Shown here: positions 24,898 to 33,403 of the stretch, piece after piece
Numbering within the stretch: position 1 is the first letter of the stretch
Layout of the letters: each line of letters begins with the position of its first letter
From: Bradyrhizobium sp. CER78
GTDB lineage: Bacteria; Pseudomonadota; Alphaproteobacteria; Rhizobiales; Xanthobacteraceae
NCBI RefSeq assembly: GCF_029846235.1
Contig: NZ_JARVWP010000015.1
Location: 123,716-187,715, forward strand
DNA length: 64,000 nt
Reading direction: 5' to 3'
Made by a program: the position numbers and the translations under genes
Notes under the pieces: model-generated
The model's input: the letters and a program-made list of their open reading frames with translations, nothing else
Told to the model about the DNA's origin: nothing
Databases searched by the model: none

Positions 24898-25733
24898 CGC
24901 TTGCGGCGCTTGTAGTGCTTGACGTCGCGCAGGCTCTTGCGGCCGAACGAGGAGACGCCGAGGTAGAATTCCTGGACGTCCTCGTTGGCGGTGAGCTTTT
25001 TGGCCGTGCCGTCGAGCACGACGCGGCCGGTCTCGAGGATGTAGCCATAGTCGGCAATGTCGAGCGCACGCTGCGCGTTCTGCTCGACCAGCAGCACCGT
25101 CATCTTCAGCTCGTCGCGCAGGCGAACGATCACCTCGTAGATGCGGTCGATGATCAGCGGCGCGAGGCCGAGCGACGGCTCGTCGAGCGCCAGCAGAACC
25201 GGATCGGTCATCAGCGCGCGGCCGATCGCGAGCATCTGCTGCTCGCCGCCGGACATGTAGCCGGCGATCTGGTCGCGCCGCTCATGCAGCCGTGGAAATA
25301 GCGCAAACACCTTGTCGCGACGCTCGCGCGCCTCGGCGCCGGTCCTGATATAGCCGCCCATCTGCAAATTCTCATCGATAGTCAGCGCGGCGAATACGCG
25401 GCGTCCCTCCGGTACCTGGACGATGCCGCGCCGAACCAGTTCATCCGGCGCAAGGTGATGCACCTCATCGTTACGGAAGCGGATGCTGCCGTTCTCGATC
25501 ACGCCTTCCTCGGTATAGAGGATGCCGGACATCGCCTTCAGCAGCGTCGACTTGCCGGCGCCGTTGGAGCCGAGCAAAGCGACGATGCTGCGTTCGGGCA
25601 CTGCGATCGAGACATCGCGGATCGCCTCGATCGCGTTGTCGTAGACGATCCGGATGTTGCGGAATTCGAGCAGGGCGTCCGTTGCCGTGGGCGGCGCGGC
25701 CTGCGGCGTCGGATGCGGGATCGTCGTCGGCAT
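24885..25733 (-). CDS. livF: LIV-type ABC transporter ATP-binding protein LivF
   Basis: A second ATPase subunit of 282 residues when started at the ATG at 25733. Walker A is LGSNGAGKSTLLKAM, the signature YMSGGEQQMLAIGRAL, Walker B VLLALDEPSLGLAP, and switch VLLVEQNAQRAL. It is longer than typical LivF (about 235) through an N-terminal Pro/Thr-rich tail of about 20 residues and a basic C-terminal tail (SLRDVKHYKRRKRWLS). The longer ORF extending to 26486 is only the overlap with the oxidoreductase gene, five bases upstream. Confidence 0.92.
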   Translation of the reverse strand: MPTTIPHPTPQAAPPTATDALLEFRNIRIVYDNAIEAIRDVSIAVPERSIVALLGSNGAGKSTLLKAMSGILYTEEGVIENGSIRFRNDEVHHLAPDELVRRGIVQVPEGRRVFAALTIDENLQMGGYIRTGAEARERRDKVFALFPRLHERRDQIAGYMSGGEQQMLAIGRALMTDPVLLALDEPSLGLAPLIIDRIYEVIVRLRDELKMTVLLVEQNAQRALDIADYGYILETGRVVLDGTAKKLTANEDVQEFYLGVSSFGRKSLRDVKHYKRRKRWLS

Positions 25734-25738
25734 CGCGC

Positions 25739-27049
25739 TCAGACCCGGCCGGCTGAGCGGCGCGGGCGCGCGGCGAGGATCGCGTCGGTGACGATCTTGG
25801 CGGTCTCGGCGCAGGCCTGGGTGCCGCCATTGCCATACTGCTTCACCGCGTCGCCGACACACCATAGGCCCTGGATGCCGGTTTCGCGCGGCAGGTCGTA
25901 GCCGGCGCAGCTGCGTTGCGCCGGCCAGTCGTCGCGCATCACCCGGATCGACAGGATTTTTGCTTGCTCGAAATTGGCAAACTGCTCGCGCAGATCTTCG
26001 AGCGCCAGCGCGACCTCGGCATCGGAGTCGAAATCGCCGAGCGCGGGCACCGGCACGGCATAGGCGACATAGAGGTGCCAGCCGGGTGGCGCCAGTTCGG
26101 GGCAGGTGGCGGAGAGGTTCGCCATGTTGCAGAGCCGGCGCGTCTTGCCGAAAGTGACGATGCCGGGATGGTTGATCAGCGGCTCGCGGCTCGCGACATT
26201 GATCACGATGTTGGCGGCCGGGCGCAGATCGTTCTTCACCTTGGCGATGTAATCCGCCGGGAAGGCCTCGCTGCCGGCAAGCGCGACAGTGGCTTTCGGT
26301 CCGGCATTGCTGATGACGAGGTCGGTGTCGATCCGCACCCGCTCGCCGTTCCGCAGAACGGTGACGCCTTCGACGCGGCCATTGGCGGTGTGGATCGTGG
26401 TCGCCGGCGTGCCGAGCCAGATGTCGCCATTGCGCCGGATCACGCTGCCGAGGCTGTTCCAGACGCCGATCGTGCCCTGCGGGCAAAAGCCGAACTTCTT
26501 GAAGGCGCCCTTGCTGGTGAAATAGGTGAGGAAGGCGCGGGCCGGCAGTTCGGCGGCGTTGCAGGCGAAGATCGCCGCGCAGAGATTGCGGAATAGCGCG
26601 TGCACCGTGGCGTTGCTGGTGTAGCCCTTCAGCCAGTCCTCGGTCGATTGCCGTCCGTCGGGCAGATTGCCGGAGCGGGCGTCGGCGAATTTCTCCAGGA
26701 TGCGCGAGGCCTGTTTCGTGAGCTGCCCGAGCAGCAGCGACCAGCCACCGCGGCCGACGTCGATCACCTTGCCGTCGATGAAGAACGAGCTCGCCGGCTC
26801 CGGCGCGCGGATGTCGAGCGGCGCGCCGACGGTGTGGAAGGTCTCCTCGAACACGCCGCCGAACTCGATCGCGATCGCGCCGATATTGACCTTGAAGCCG
26901 TCAATCTCCTCGGTCGAGGCGCGGCCGCCCAGCCGGTCCTTGTCGTCGACGACCAGCGTATGCAGCCCGCCATGGGCGAGACGCGCCGCGGCGCACAGTC
27001 CGCCGGCGCCGGCTCCGATCACGACAGCATCGATCCTCTGAGTATCCAC
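25739..27049 (-). CDS. FAD-dependent oxidoreductase, phytoene-dehydrogenase-like
   Basis: A flavoprotein of about 436 residues with the N-terminal Rossmann motif AVVIGAGAGGLCAAARL and the DRLGGRAST stretch typical of the phytoene desaturase/amine oxidase fold, and a C-terminal GLWCVGDAVKQYGNGGTQAC FAD-contact block. I choose the GTG start at 27049 because a GGGAGG site stands seven bases before it; the ORF itself runs to 27094. It heads the operon that goes on to LivF, LivG, ligase, LivH, LivM, SBP and quinone reductase. It might desaturate an alicyclic or isoprenoid-like substrate. Substrate unknown. Confidence 0.88.
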   Translation of the reverse strand: MDTQRIDAVVIGAGAGGLCAAARLAHGGLHTLVVDDKDRLGGRASTEEIDGFKVNIGAIAIEFGGVFEETFHTVGAPLDIRAPEPASSFFIDGKVIDVGRGGWSLLLGQLTKQASRILEKFADARSGNLPDGRQSTEDWLKGYTSNATVHALFRNLCAAIFACNAAELPARAFLTYFTSKGAFKKFGFCPQGTIGVWNSLGSVIRRNGDIWLGTPATTIHTANGRVEGVTVLRNGERVRIDTDLVISNAGPKATVALAGSEAFPADYIAKVKNDLRPAANIVINVASREPLINHPGIVTFGKTRRLCNMANLSATCPELAPPGWHLYVAYAVPVPALGDFDSDAEVALALEDLREQFANFEQAKILSIRVMRDDWPAQRSCAGYDLPRETGIQGLWCVGDAVKQYGNGGTQACAETAKIVTDAILAARPRRSAGRV

Positions 27050-27123
27050 GCGCAGCCTCCCTCGATGCCGCCGGGTTGGTCCCGGCGTGCGCAATCCGCT
27101 TGCTTGACGGTGGGCAGTCTAAT

Positions 27124-27149
27124 ATAATCCGACCGGTCGTTCAAATTAT
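27124..27149. promoter_or_regulatory. TetR-type operator candidate, copy 3
   Basis: The core CGACCGGTCGTTCAAATTAT (27130-27149) holds a perfect ten-base palindrome CGACCGGTCG and is flanked by ATAAT and ATTAT. It is nearly identical to the site at 12588-12607 and similar to 9249-9267. It lies in the 250-base space between the divergent oxidoreductase operon and the TetR gene, as an autoregulated TetR operator would. Confidence 0.7.
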
Positions 27150-27301
27150 TTTTTGACGCAGGTCGAAGCCTGGATGCGAGCGGTCGAACAGTTCTGGTGG
27201 ATGGTGCCCGCAAAGGGGAGGAGGGCGCGGAGCCGCAGTAGTATAGAGAGACGGCGGCTGACCGATTCCGGCGGCGTCGATGGTGGATGAGAGAGACAGG
27301 T

Positions 27302-27937
27302 ATGGCGCGGACGCGCTCAGAAAATTACGACGAGATCCAGCGGGGCATTCTCACCACCGCCTGCGGCCTGTTCGCGCGGCAAGGCTATATGCGTGCCTCG
27401 ATCGCCGACCTTGCGGATGCCTGCAAGCTGTCGCGCGGCGCGCTGTACCATTATTTCGATTCGAAGGAAGCGATCCTGTTCGCAATCCTCGATGCGCATA
27501 TCCGCGAGATGATCGCCGATGTCGAGGTCGCGATGGCCGGCAAGACGGCGACGCTGGAGCAGTTCCGCGCCGCGATCCAGGCCATCGTCGCGCTGAACGC
27601 GCGCTCGAGCGACGAGCAGCGCGTGATCCTCAACGACCTCTCGTTCCTCGGCGAGACCGAGCAGGACGCGATCAAGGCGCTGGAGCGCCAGATCGTCGAT
27701 ACGGTCTCCGATCTTCTGGTCAAGCTCGACAAGGAAGGCAAGATCGTCAAGCGGACCAAGAAGATCTACAGCATGATGCTGTTCGGCATCCTGAACTTCA
27801 GCCACACCTGGTACGACCCCAAGGGCGGCATTGATCCTCACGAATTCGCCGACATGGTGGTGGACCTGTTCCTGTACGGGTTCACCATGCCGGTGCCGGC
27901 GAAGGATGCCGCGCGGCCGCTGCGCCAGCGCGCGTGA
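27302..27937 (+). CDS. TetR family transcriptional regulator (TetR1)
   Basis: A 211-residue repressor-type regulator. The N-terminal HTH is complete: YDEIQRGILTTACGLFARQG, then SIADLADACKLSRGALYHYF and DSKEAILFAIL. The C-terminal ligand domain looks like the TetR_C_33 group seen in bradyrhizobial CoA loci, which often answer to acyl-CoA. I take the ATG at 27302; an in-frame ATG at 27287 would add five residues. It is transcribed away from the oxidoreductase operon with operator copy 3 between them. It is the best candidate controller of the three related operator sites. Confidence 0.9.
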   Translation: MARTRSENYDEIQRGILTTACGLFARQGYMRASIADLADACKLSRGALYHYFDSKEAILFAILDAHIREMIADVEVAMAGKTATLEQFRAAIQAIVALNARSSDEQRVILNDLSFLGETEQDAIKALERQIVDTVSDLLVKLDKEGKIVKRTKKIYSMMLFGILNFSHTWYDPKGGIDPHEFADMVVDLFLYGFTMPVPAKDAARPLRQRA

Positions 27938-27962
27938 GCTGACGCATCTTCAGGCGGCGGCG

Positions 27963-29102
27963 TCACTTCTGCAGAATGTGCACGTAGCAGACCGCGCCCA
28001 CGCCGACCATGTGCGCGAGCCCGGTCCGCGCGCCGCCATGCTGGCGCGGACCCGCTTCACCGCGCAGCTGCATCACGATCTCGCCGATCTGGCCGATGCC
28101 GGTCGGCCCGATCGGATGTCCCATCGCGATCAAGCCGCCGGAGGGATTGATCGCGCATTGCCCGCCGATATCGAGCGCGCCCTCCTTCAGCATACGAACG
28201 CCGCGCCCCTCGGGGCAGAGGCCGATGCTTTCGATGTAGAGCAACTCCTCGACCGTGAAGGCGTCGTGCAGCTCGATGATGTCGAGGTCTTTCGGCGCCA
28301 GCTTGGCCTGCGCCAAGGCGAGGTCGGCGGTCTCCTTGGTGAGTGCCGCGTCGAAGCCGGCGCCGGGCGGATAGACCCGCTCGCTGCGGCCGACGGACGC
28401 CGTGGTGCGGATGGCGCGGCCGGCGTCGATGCCTAGCCTGCGAATGCCGTCTTCGGATGCGACGATGACCGCGGCAGCGCCTTCGCCGATCGGCGTGCAT
28501 TGCAGCGCCGTCAGCGATCCCGACACCCGCTTGCCGCCAAGCACCTCGTCGAGCGTGCGCTCCTGCTGCCGCTGCGCATTGGGATTCTTCGCTCCATTGC
28601 GATGGTTCTTCACCGCGACGCGCGCAATGTCCTCGGCCGACGCGTTGTGACGGACCGAATACTCATTGGTCAGCAGCGCGAAATGCGTGAAGGGGACGAT
28701 GGCGTCCTCGGCGAGGTGGCCGATGCCGGTGTCCGAGCGTCGCACCGGGTTGCGCTTGTCGACGCCAACCGCCAGTGCGACGTCGGAGATGCCGCTTGCG
28801 ACCTCGATGCAGGCGTGGCGGAACGCGGTCGATCCGGAGGCCGACGCATTCTCGACATGCATCAGCGGCGCGCCGGTCGCACCGAGATGGCGCAGCATCG
28901 GCCGTCCCGACGCCATGCCGAGCAGCGCGGTCGCGACATAGCTCGATTCCACCGCGGGCCATTCGATGCGCGCATCCGCCAGCGCGGCGCGGATCGCGGT
29001 GAGGCCGAGCTCCACGTAGGGCGTCTCGCTCGGGTTCTGATAGCGGTGCCAGCCGATGCCTACGGCGTAGACCGGCCGCAGTTCGTTGAGTGATCGTGTC
29101 AT
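27963..29102 (-). CDS. Thiolase-fold protein lacking the nucleophilic Cys (probable Ltp2-like aldolase subunit)
   Basis: A 379-residue member of the SCP2-thiolase/lipid-transfer group. The block MHVENASASGSTAF aligns with the nucleophile block of SCP2 thiolase (VNNNCSTGSTAL), and Ser87 (codon TCG) replaces the Cys. The HDAF motif (near 288), NPSGG and GHPIGPTG are kept, and the end (AHMVGVGAVCYVHIL) follows the SCP2 pattern. Loss of the Cys argues against thiolysis. Together with the DUF35 gene 14 bases upstream this matches the pairing in steroid side-chain aldolases (Ltp2-ChsH2), so a retro-aldol cleavage of a hydroxyacyl-CoA is the favoured role. The ORF extension to 29687 runs through the DUF35 gene in another frame and was dropped. 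Confidence 0.9.
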   Translation of the reverse strand: MTRSLNELRPVYAVGIGWHRYQNPSETPYVELGLTAIRAALADARIEWPAVESSYVATALLGMASGRPMLRHLGATGAPLMHVENASASGSTAFRHACIEVASGISDVALAVGVDKRNPVRRSDTGIGHLAEDAIVPFTHFALLTNEYSVRHNASAEDIARVAVKNHRNGAKNPNAQRQQERTLDEVLGGKRVSGSLTALQCTPIGEGAAAVIVASEDGIRRLGIDAGRAIRTTASVGRSERVYPPGAGFDAALTKETADLALAQAKLAPKDLDIIELHDAFTVEELLYIESIGLCPEGRGVRMLKEGALDIGGQCAINPSGGLIAMGHPIGPTGIGQIGEIVMQLRGEAGPRQHGGARTGLAHMVGVGAVCYVHILQK

Positions 29103-29116
29103 GGCGAACCTCCGGA

Positions 29117-29536
29117 TCAGGATGCGATGCTGAAGCGGAGATCGAGCACGGTCTCGCCGCTCTCGCTTTGTCCAACCGCGGCGAGCCGGCCGGTCACGCG
29201 CTGACCCGGCGCAACCGGTGCGCTGTCGTCGGCGAGCAGGGTGCGGATCACAGGCCCGTCGTCGAGCGCGACCTTGACGATGGTGAAGGGGGCCGGGCGG
29301 TTCTTGTCGGCGTGCAGGTGAACAGTCGCTTCCGCAAGTAGCGTTCCATTGGCCGGTAGCTCGCAAGACGTCAGCGCATCGCCATGGCTGCCGCAGCGCT
29401 CGCAGCCATAGGTCTGCATCGGGAAGAACACGTATCCGCAGCGGCACCGGCCGCCCTTGAGGCGGACCGTCGCCCCCTCCCGATCGCTCGACCCCTCTGA
29501 ATACAGGCCTGGTTTCAACAGTTTGCTCGGTTGCAT
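29117..29536 (-). CDS. DUF35 OB-fold protein with zinc ribbon, partner of the thiolase-like protein
   Basis: A 139-residue protein with the N-terminal rubredoxin-like zinc ribbon CRCGYVFFPMQTYGCERCG (four cysteines as C-x-C and C-x2-C) and a C-terminal OB-fold (DUF35_C). Such proteins form complexes with Cys-less or normal thiolases and help bind acyl-CoA. The ATG at 29536 has an excellent GGAGGA site seven bases before it, so the ORF extension to 29572 was not used. It is the first gene of a two-gene unit with the thiolase-like gene and is divergent from TetR2. Confidence 0.9.
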   Translation of the reverse strand: MQPSKLLKPGLYSEGSSDREGATVRLKGGRCRCGYVFFPMQTYGCERCGSHGDALTSCELPANGTLLAEATVHLHADKNRPAPFTIVKVALDDGPVIRTLLADDSAPVAPGQRVTGRLAAVGQSESGETVLDLRFSIAS

Positions 29537-29554
29537 GGTTTCCTCCAAAGAAAC

Positions 29555-29572
29555 TTGTTGACTGACCAACAA
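29555..29572. promoter_or_regulatory. Palindrome TTGTTG-N6-CAACAA, operator candidate for TetR2
   Basis: A six-base inverted repeat TTGTTG/CAACAA separated by ACTGAC, located between the divergent DUF35 and TetR2 genes. The size and place fit a TetR-type operator controlling both directions. It is unlike the operator at 9.2, 12.6 and 27.1 kb. Confidence 0.55.
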
Positions 29573-29632
29573 ACATTATTCTAGCTTGAATGCAAGCAAG
29601 AAGTGGCCGCACGGCAAAGGGAGCGAAGCTGA

Positions 29633-30283
29633 ATGGCACGAGCAGTTCGACGCGCGCAGGAGCCGCGGGATGACGCACCGGCGTCACGGCGGACGCAGGT
29701 CGAGCGCCGCGACGAGGCGGAGCGGCGGATCCTTGAAGCCGCCGCGCAGATCGTCGCCGAAAACGGGCTCGATGCGATCACCTTGGCGGAGGCCGGTGCG
29801 CGCGCGGGTTACAGCCGCGGGCTGCCGTCGCACTATTTCAAGACCAAGGCGGATCTGTTGTCGGCGCTCGGCGCCTACATCATCGATTCATTCATCACCG
29901 ATCGCCGCGCCGCCTCGCCCGAGCTAACCGGCTATGACGGCCTGATCGCATCGTTCAAATATTACTTCGTGATGCCGGCGCGGGCGCCGGTCATGGCGCG
30001 CGCGTTTCACGCCGTGCTGGCTGGTGCACTCACCGTGCCGCCGATCACGGCGACCGTCGCCAAGCTCAACCGCGAGACGCGAGGCGAGATCGCCGCCGGC
30101 CTCAGGGCGGGGATCGCCGCAGGCCGGTTGCGCGCCGACATCGATCTGGAGACCGAGAGCGCGCTGATCCTCGCCGGTCTGCGCGGATCGGTGGCGCAGT
30201 GGCTGGTCGATCCGGAGGGCGTCGATCTCGAGGCCATCAGCGCGCGCTTCATTGCCACGGTCGAAGGAAGGCTGGCGAAATGA
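29633..30283 (+). CDS. TetR family transcriptional regulator (TetR2)
   Basis: A 216-residue regulator with the HTH in RRILEAAAQIVAENGLDAIT and LAEAGARAGYSRGLPSHYFKTKADLLSAL. The N-terminus carries about 30 extra Arg/Ala-rich residues before the HTH. It is divergent from the DUF35-thiolase pair and its stop overlaps the acyl-CoA ligase start (ATGA), so it is co-transcribed with the ligase, SDR, hydratase, flavoprotein and SBP genes. Its ligand may be a CoA thioester of this branch. Confidence 0.9.
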   Translation: MARAVRRAQEPRDDAPASRRTQVERRDEAERRILEAAAQIVAENGLDAITLAEAGARAGYSRGLPSHYFKTKADLLSALGAYIIDSFITDRRAASPELTGYDGLIASFKYYFVMPARAPVMARAFHAVLAGALTVPPITATVAKLNRETRGEIAAGLRAGIAAGRLRADIDLETESALILAGLRGSVAQWLVDPEGVDLEAISARFIATVEGRLAK

Positions 30284-31830
30284 GCATTCTGCCGAACAGC
30301 GTCGAGTACTGGGCGGCCAATCGTCCCGATGATGTCGCCTTCATCGAAGGTGATCGCCGGCTGACATGGTCGCAGCTCAACGATGCCGCGAACCGTGTTG
30401 CGCATGGCCTGGCGGCTCGCGGTGTCGTCGCCGGCGACATTGTGGTGCTGCGGACCCAGATCCGGATCGAGTGGCCGATCCTGAGCGAGGCGATCGGCAA
30501 GCTGCGCTGCTCGCTGCTCGGCCTGAACTGGCGGCTGACGCCGTCGGAGACGCAGTATGTGCTGTCCAACAGCGGCGCCCAGGTCATCGTCTGCGACGAT
30601 GAGGATCCAGCCGCACTGAAGCCCGCATTCGAGGGCTTGCCGATCAAGCTCGCGGTCTCGATCGGCACGGCGTCGCCCGGCTTCGTTGCGTTCTCCGAAC
30701 TGCTCGAGGCGCCTGCCGAGCCGGCGCTGCATTCAACCGGCCGGCCGCCACTGATCCTCTATACGTCAGGCACCACCGGCCTGCCCAAGGGCGTGGTCTC
30801 GGTGCTGCAGCCGGGCGTGCAGATGGATGCCCGCACCAGCGAATATCTCTCCGACGTGGCATCGACCCGGCGTGGCCAGCCGGGCGGCGTGTCGCTGTTG
30901 ACGCTGCCGCTGCATCACGGCGCAGGCCCCTCCCAGGTCTGGGGCGCGATCCAGCTCGGCAATCCGACCGTCATGATGCGCCGTTTCGATCCCGAAGGCG
31001 CGCTTCGCCTGATCGCGACGCATCGCGTCACCAACTGGACCGGCGTCCCCACCATGTACAAGCGCCTCGCGGCGCTGCCGAAGGACGTGCTCGATACCTA
31101 CGACGTGTCGTCGATCCGTGCGCTGTCGGTCGGCGCGGCCCCGGTGCCCTTTGAACTCAAGCGCTGGATCATCCGCTATTTCGGTGGCGGCGTCCTCGGC
31201 GAAGGCTACGGCGCCACCGAGGTCGGGATGATCAGCTTCCTGCCGCCTGAGATGCAAGAGCTTAAGCCGGGCTCGAGCGGCCGTCCGCACAAGCATGTCG
31301 ACATCTCCATCCGCGACACCGAGGGGCGCGAGCTGCCGCGCAACCGGTCCGGTGAGATCTGGATCAGGACGCCGGTGACGATCCGCGCCTACCTGAACGG
31401 CAAGCCGCTCGGAGCCGACACGCGCGACGACGACGGATATTTCCGCGTCGGCGATGTCGGGATGCTCGACGATGACGGCTATCTGTTCATCACCGATCGC
31501 GCCAAGGACATGATCATTGCCGGCGGCGTCAACATCTATCCGGCCGAGATCGAGGCTGCGATTCTCCGGCATCCCGATGTTCAGGACGTCGCTGTCATCG
31601 GCATTCCTGACGACGAGTTCGGCGAGCAGGTCAAGGCGTTCTGCGAGCTGAAGCCGGGTCACGAAACCGACGAGGCCGCGATCCTCGCGTTCTGCCGCGA
31701 TCACCTTGCTTCGTACAAGCGGCCCAAGACGCTGTCGATTGTCGATGAACTGCCACGCAACACCATGGGCAAGCTGCTCAAGCGCGAATTGCGCGAGCCT
31801 TACTGGAAGGGACGGGAGAGAAACGTATGA
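30280..31830 (+). CDS. Acyl-CoA ligase (AMP-binding)
   Basis: A 516-residue adenylate-forming ligase, the third of this locus. Motifs are LYTSGTTGLPKGVV (near 160), GEGYGATEVG (near 307) and ITDRAKDMIIAGGVNIYPAE (near 404), with the catalytic Lys in RNTMGKLLKREL. I set the start at the ATG that overlaps the TetR2 stop by four bases. It in turn overlaps the SDR by four bases. Substrate unknown. Sequence identity with the ligase at 9357 is only at family level, so the two probably act on different acids or different stages. Confidence 0.92.
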   Translation: MSILPNSVEYWAANRPDDVAFIEGDRRLTWSQLNDAANRVAHGLAARGVVAGDIVVLRTQIRIEWPILSEAIGKLRCSLLGLNWRLTPSETQYVLSNSGAQVIVCDDEDPAALKPAFEGLPIKLAVSIGTASPGFVAFSELLEAPAEPALHSTGRPPLILYTSGTTGLPKGVVSVLQPGVQMDARTSEYLSDVASTRRGQPGGVSLLTLPLHHGAGPSQVWGAIQLGNPTVMMRRFDPEGALRLIATHRVTNWTGVPTMYKRLAALPKDVLDTYDVSSIRALSVGAAPVPFELKRWIIRYFGGGVLGEGYGATEVGMISFLPPEMQELKPGSSGRPHKHVDISIRDTEGRELPRNRSGEIWIRTPVTIRAYLNGKPLGADTRDDDGYFRVGDVGMLDDDGYLFITDRAKDMIIAGGVNIYPAEIEAAILRHPDVQDVAVIGIPDDEFGEQVKAFCELKPGHETDEAAILAFCRDHLASYKRPKTLSIVDELPRNTMGKLLKRELREPYWKGRERNV

Positions 31831-32618
31831 GTGATATCCTTGATCTGAACGGCAAGGTGACGCTGATCACCGGTGCGGGCCAGGGCGTCGGGCGCCAGAT
31901 CGCGCTGCATTTCGCCGCGCACAATGCGGCCGGCATCGTCGTCAACGATTACTTCCTCGAACGCGCCGAGCAGGTCGCGCGGGAAATCAATGCCGCCGGC
32001 GGCAAGGCGATCGCGGCGCAGGCCGACGTCACCAATCTCGCCTCCGTGAAGGCGATGATCGGCAAGGCCGAGCAGGCCTTCGGCCCGGTCGATGTGCTCG
32101 TCAACAATGCCGGCAATGCCGGCGCCACGCCCGATCCGGATGCGCGCAAACCGTTCTGGGAGACCGGCCCTGAGGTCTGGAACAGCTTCATCGGCGTCAA
32201 CCTCTACGGCGTCATCAACTGCGCCTCGGCCTGCATCCCGCAGATGATCGAGCGCAAGGGCGGCCGCATCGTCACCATCATCTCGGATGCCGGACGCGCC
32301 GGCGAAGCGGGCCTCGAGGTCTATTCGGGCGCAAAGGCGGGCGCCGCGGGCTTCACCCGTGCGGTCGCGCGATCGCTCGGCCGCCACAACATCACGGCGA
32401 ACTGCGTGGCGATTGCCGCCACCCTGACCCCTGCGATCGAGGCGCGGCTGAAGGCCAATCCCGAGATGCAGAAGAAGATGATGGAGAAATACGTCATCCG
32501 CCGCCCAGGCCTGCCGTCCGACGTTGCCAACATGGTGCTGTTCCTCGCCTCCGATGCGAGCGCGTGGATCACCGGCCAGACCTATCCCGTCAATGGCGGC
32601 TTTACCTTCGCATTGTGA
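31827..32618 (+). CDS. Short-chain dehydrogenase/reductase
   Basis: A 263-residue classical SDR. The cofactor motif TGAGQGVG spans 15-22, NNAG is at 93-96, and the catalytic residues are Ser153, Tyr166 and Lys170. The C-terminal WITGQTYPVNGGFTFAL fits the 3-hydroxyacyl-CoA dehydrogenase/FabG-like group. The start overlaps the ligase stop by four bases and the hydratase follows nine bases after its stop. Likely to oxidise a hydroxyl group on a CoA-bound intermediate in partnership with the hydratase. Confidence 0.91.
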   Translation: MSDILDLNGKVTLITGAGQGVGRQIALHFAAHNAAGIVVNDYFLERAEQVAREINAAGGKAIAAQADVTNLASVKAMIGKAEQAFGPVDVLVNNAGNAGATPDPDARKPFWETGPEVWNSFIGVNLYGVINCASACIPQMIERKGGRIVTIISDAGRAGEAGLEVYSGAKAGAAGFTRAVARSLGRHNITANCVAIAATLTPAIEARLKANPEMQKKMMEKYVIRRPGLPSDVANMVLFLASDASAWITGQTYPVNGGFTFAL

Positions 32619-32627
32619 GGCGCAGCG

Positions 32628-33401
32628 ATGACCACTGAAAACGAACAGGTCGTTCTGACCGAGCGGCGCGGCCACATCCTTGTCGTCACCCTGAATCGCC
32701 CCGAAGCGCGTAACGCGTGCAATCTCGCGCTCGCACGCGGCATCTCCGATGCGATGGATCTGCTCGACGCGGAGGACGCGCTGTTCGTCGGCGTCATCAC
32801 CGGCGCAGGCGGCAATTTCTCGGCCGGCGCCGATCTCAAGGCGGTGGCGCGCGGCGAGCGCGGTGTCACCGAACGCGGCGGCTTCGGCTTGTTTCGGAGG
32901 CCGCCGCGCAAGCCGCTGATCGCGGCCGTCGAGGGCTATGCGGTAGGCGGCGGGCTCGAGCTTTGCCTGTCCTGCGATCTCATCGTCGCCGCGCGCGACG
33001 CCAAGATGGGCCTGCCGGAAGTCAGGCACAATGTCGTCGCCGTCGGCGGCGGCCTGTTCCGCTTGCCGAAGCGGATTCCCTATCACGTCGCCATGGAGCT
33101 GGCGCTGACCGGGCAGTTCAAGGGCGCGGAGTATTTCGAGCGCCTTGGCCTCGTGAACCGGCTCGTCGAACCCGGGCAGGCGCTCGAGGCCGCGATCGCT
33201 TTCGGCAACGAGATCCTGGTCAACGGCCCAACGGCGCTCGCCGCCTCGAAGGAGATCGTCTTCCAGGCCGCGAACTGGACCGACGAAGCAGGATGGACCG
33301 CACAGGCGCCGATCGCGGAACGTGCCTTCAACTCCGAGGACCGCGTCGAGGGCCTGAAGGCGTTCGCCGAGAAGCGCAAGCCGGTGTGGAAGGGACGCTG
33401 A
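32628..33401 (+). CDS. Enoyl-CoA hydratase
   Basis: A 257-residue crotonase-family enzyme. The oxyanion-hole motifs are GNFSAGADLKA (near 63-73) and VEGYAVGGGLELCLSCDLIVAA (near 102-122), with the catalytic Glu in GLPEVRHN; the usual second Glu of hydratases lies in this same strand-turn. This is nearer to classical hydratases than the enzyme at 14436. It lies between the SDR and the flavoprotein gene. Confidence 0.9.
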   Translation: MTTENEQVVLTERRGHILVVTLNRPEARNACNLALARGISDAMDLLDAEDALFVGVITGAGGNFSAGADLKAVARGERGVTERGGFGLFRRPPRKPLIAAVEGYAVGGGLELCLSCDLIVAARDAKMGLPEVRHNVVAVGGGLFRLPKRIPYHVAMELALTGQFKGAEYFERLGLVNRLVEPGQALEAAIAFGNEILVNGPTALAASKEIVFQAANWTDEAGWTAQAPIAERAFNSEDRVEGLKAFAEKRKPVWKGR

Positions 33402-33403
33402 TC

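Noticed and set aside
25734..26486. N-terminal extension of LivF into the oxidoreductase gene
   Set aside because: Shadow of the FAD gene in another frame; ATG at 25733 gives a normal ATPase.
29103..29687. N-terminal extension of the thiolase-like ORF through the DUF35 gene
   Set aside because: The extension is in a different frame from DUF35 and has no fold signature; the true start is the ATG at 29102. It is not a fusion protein.
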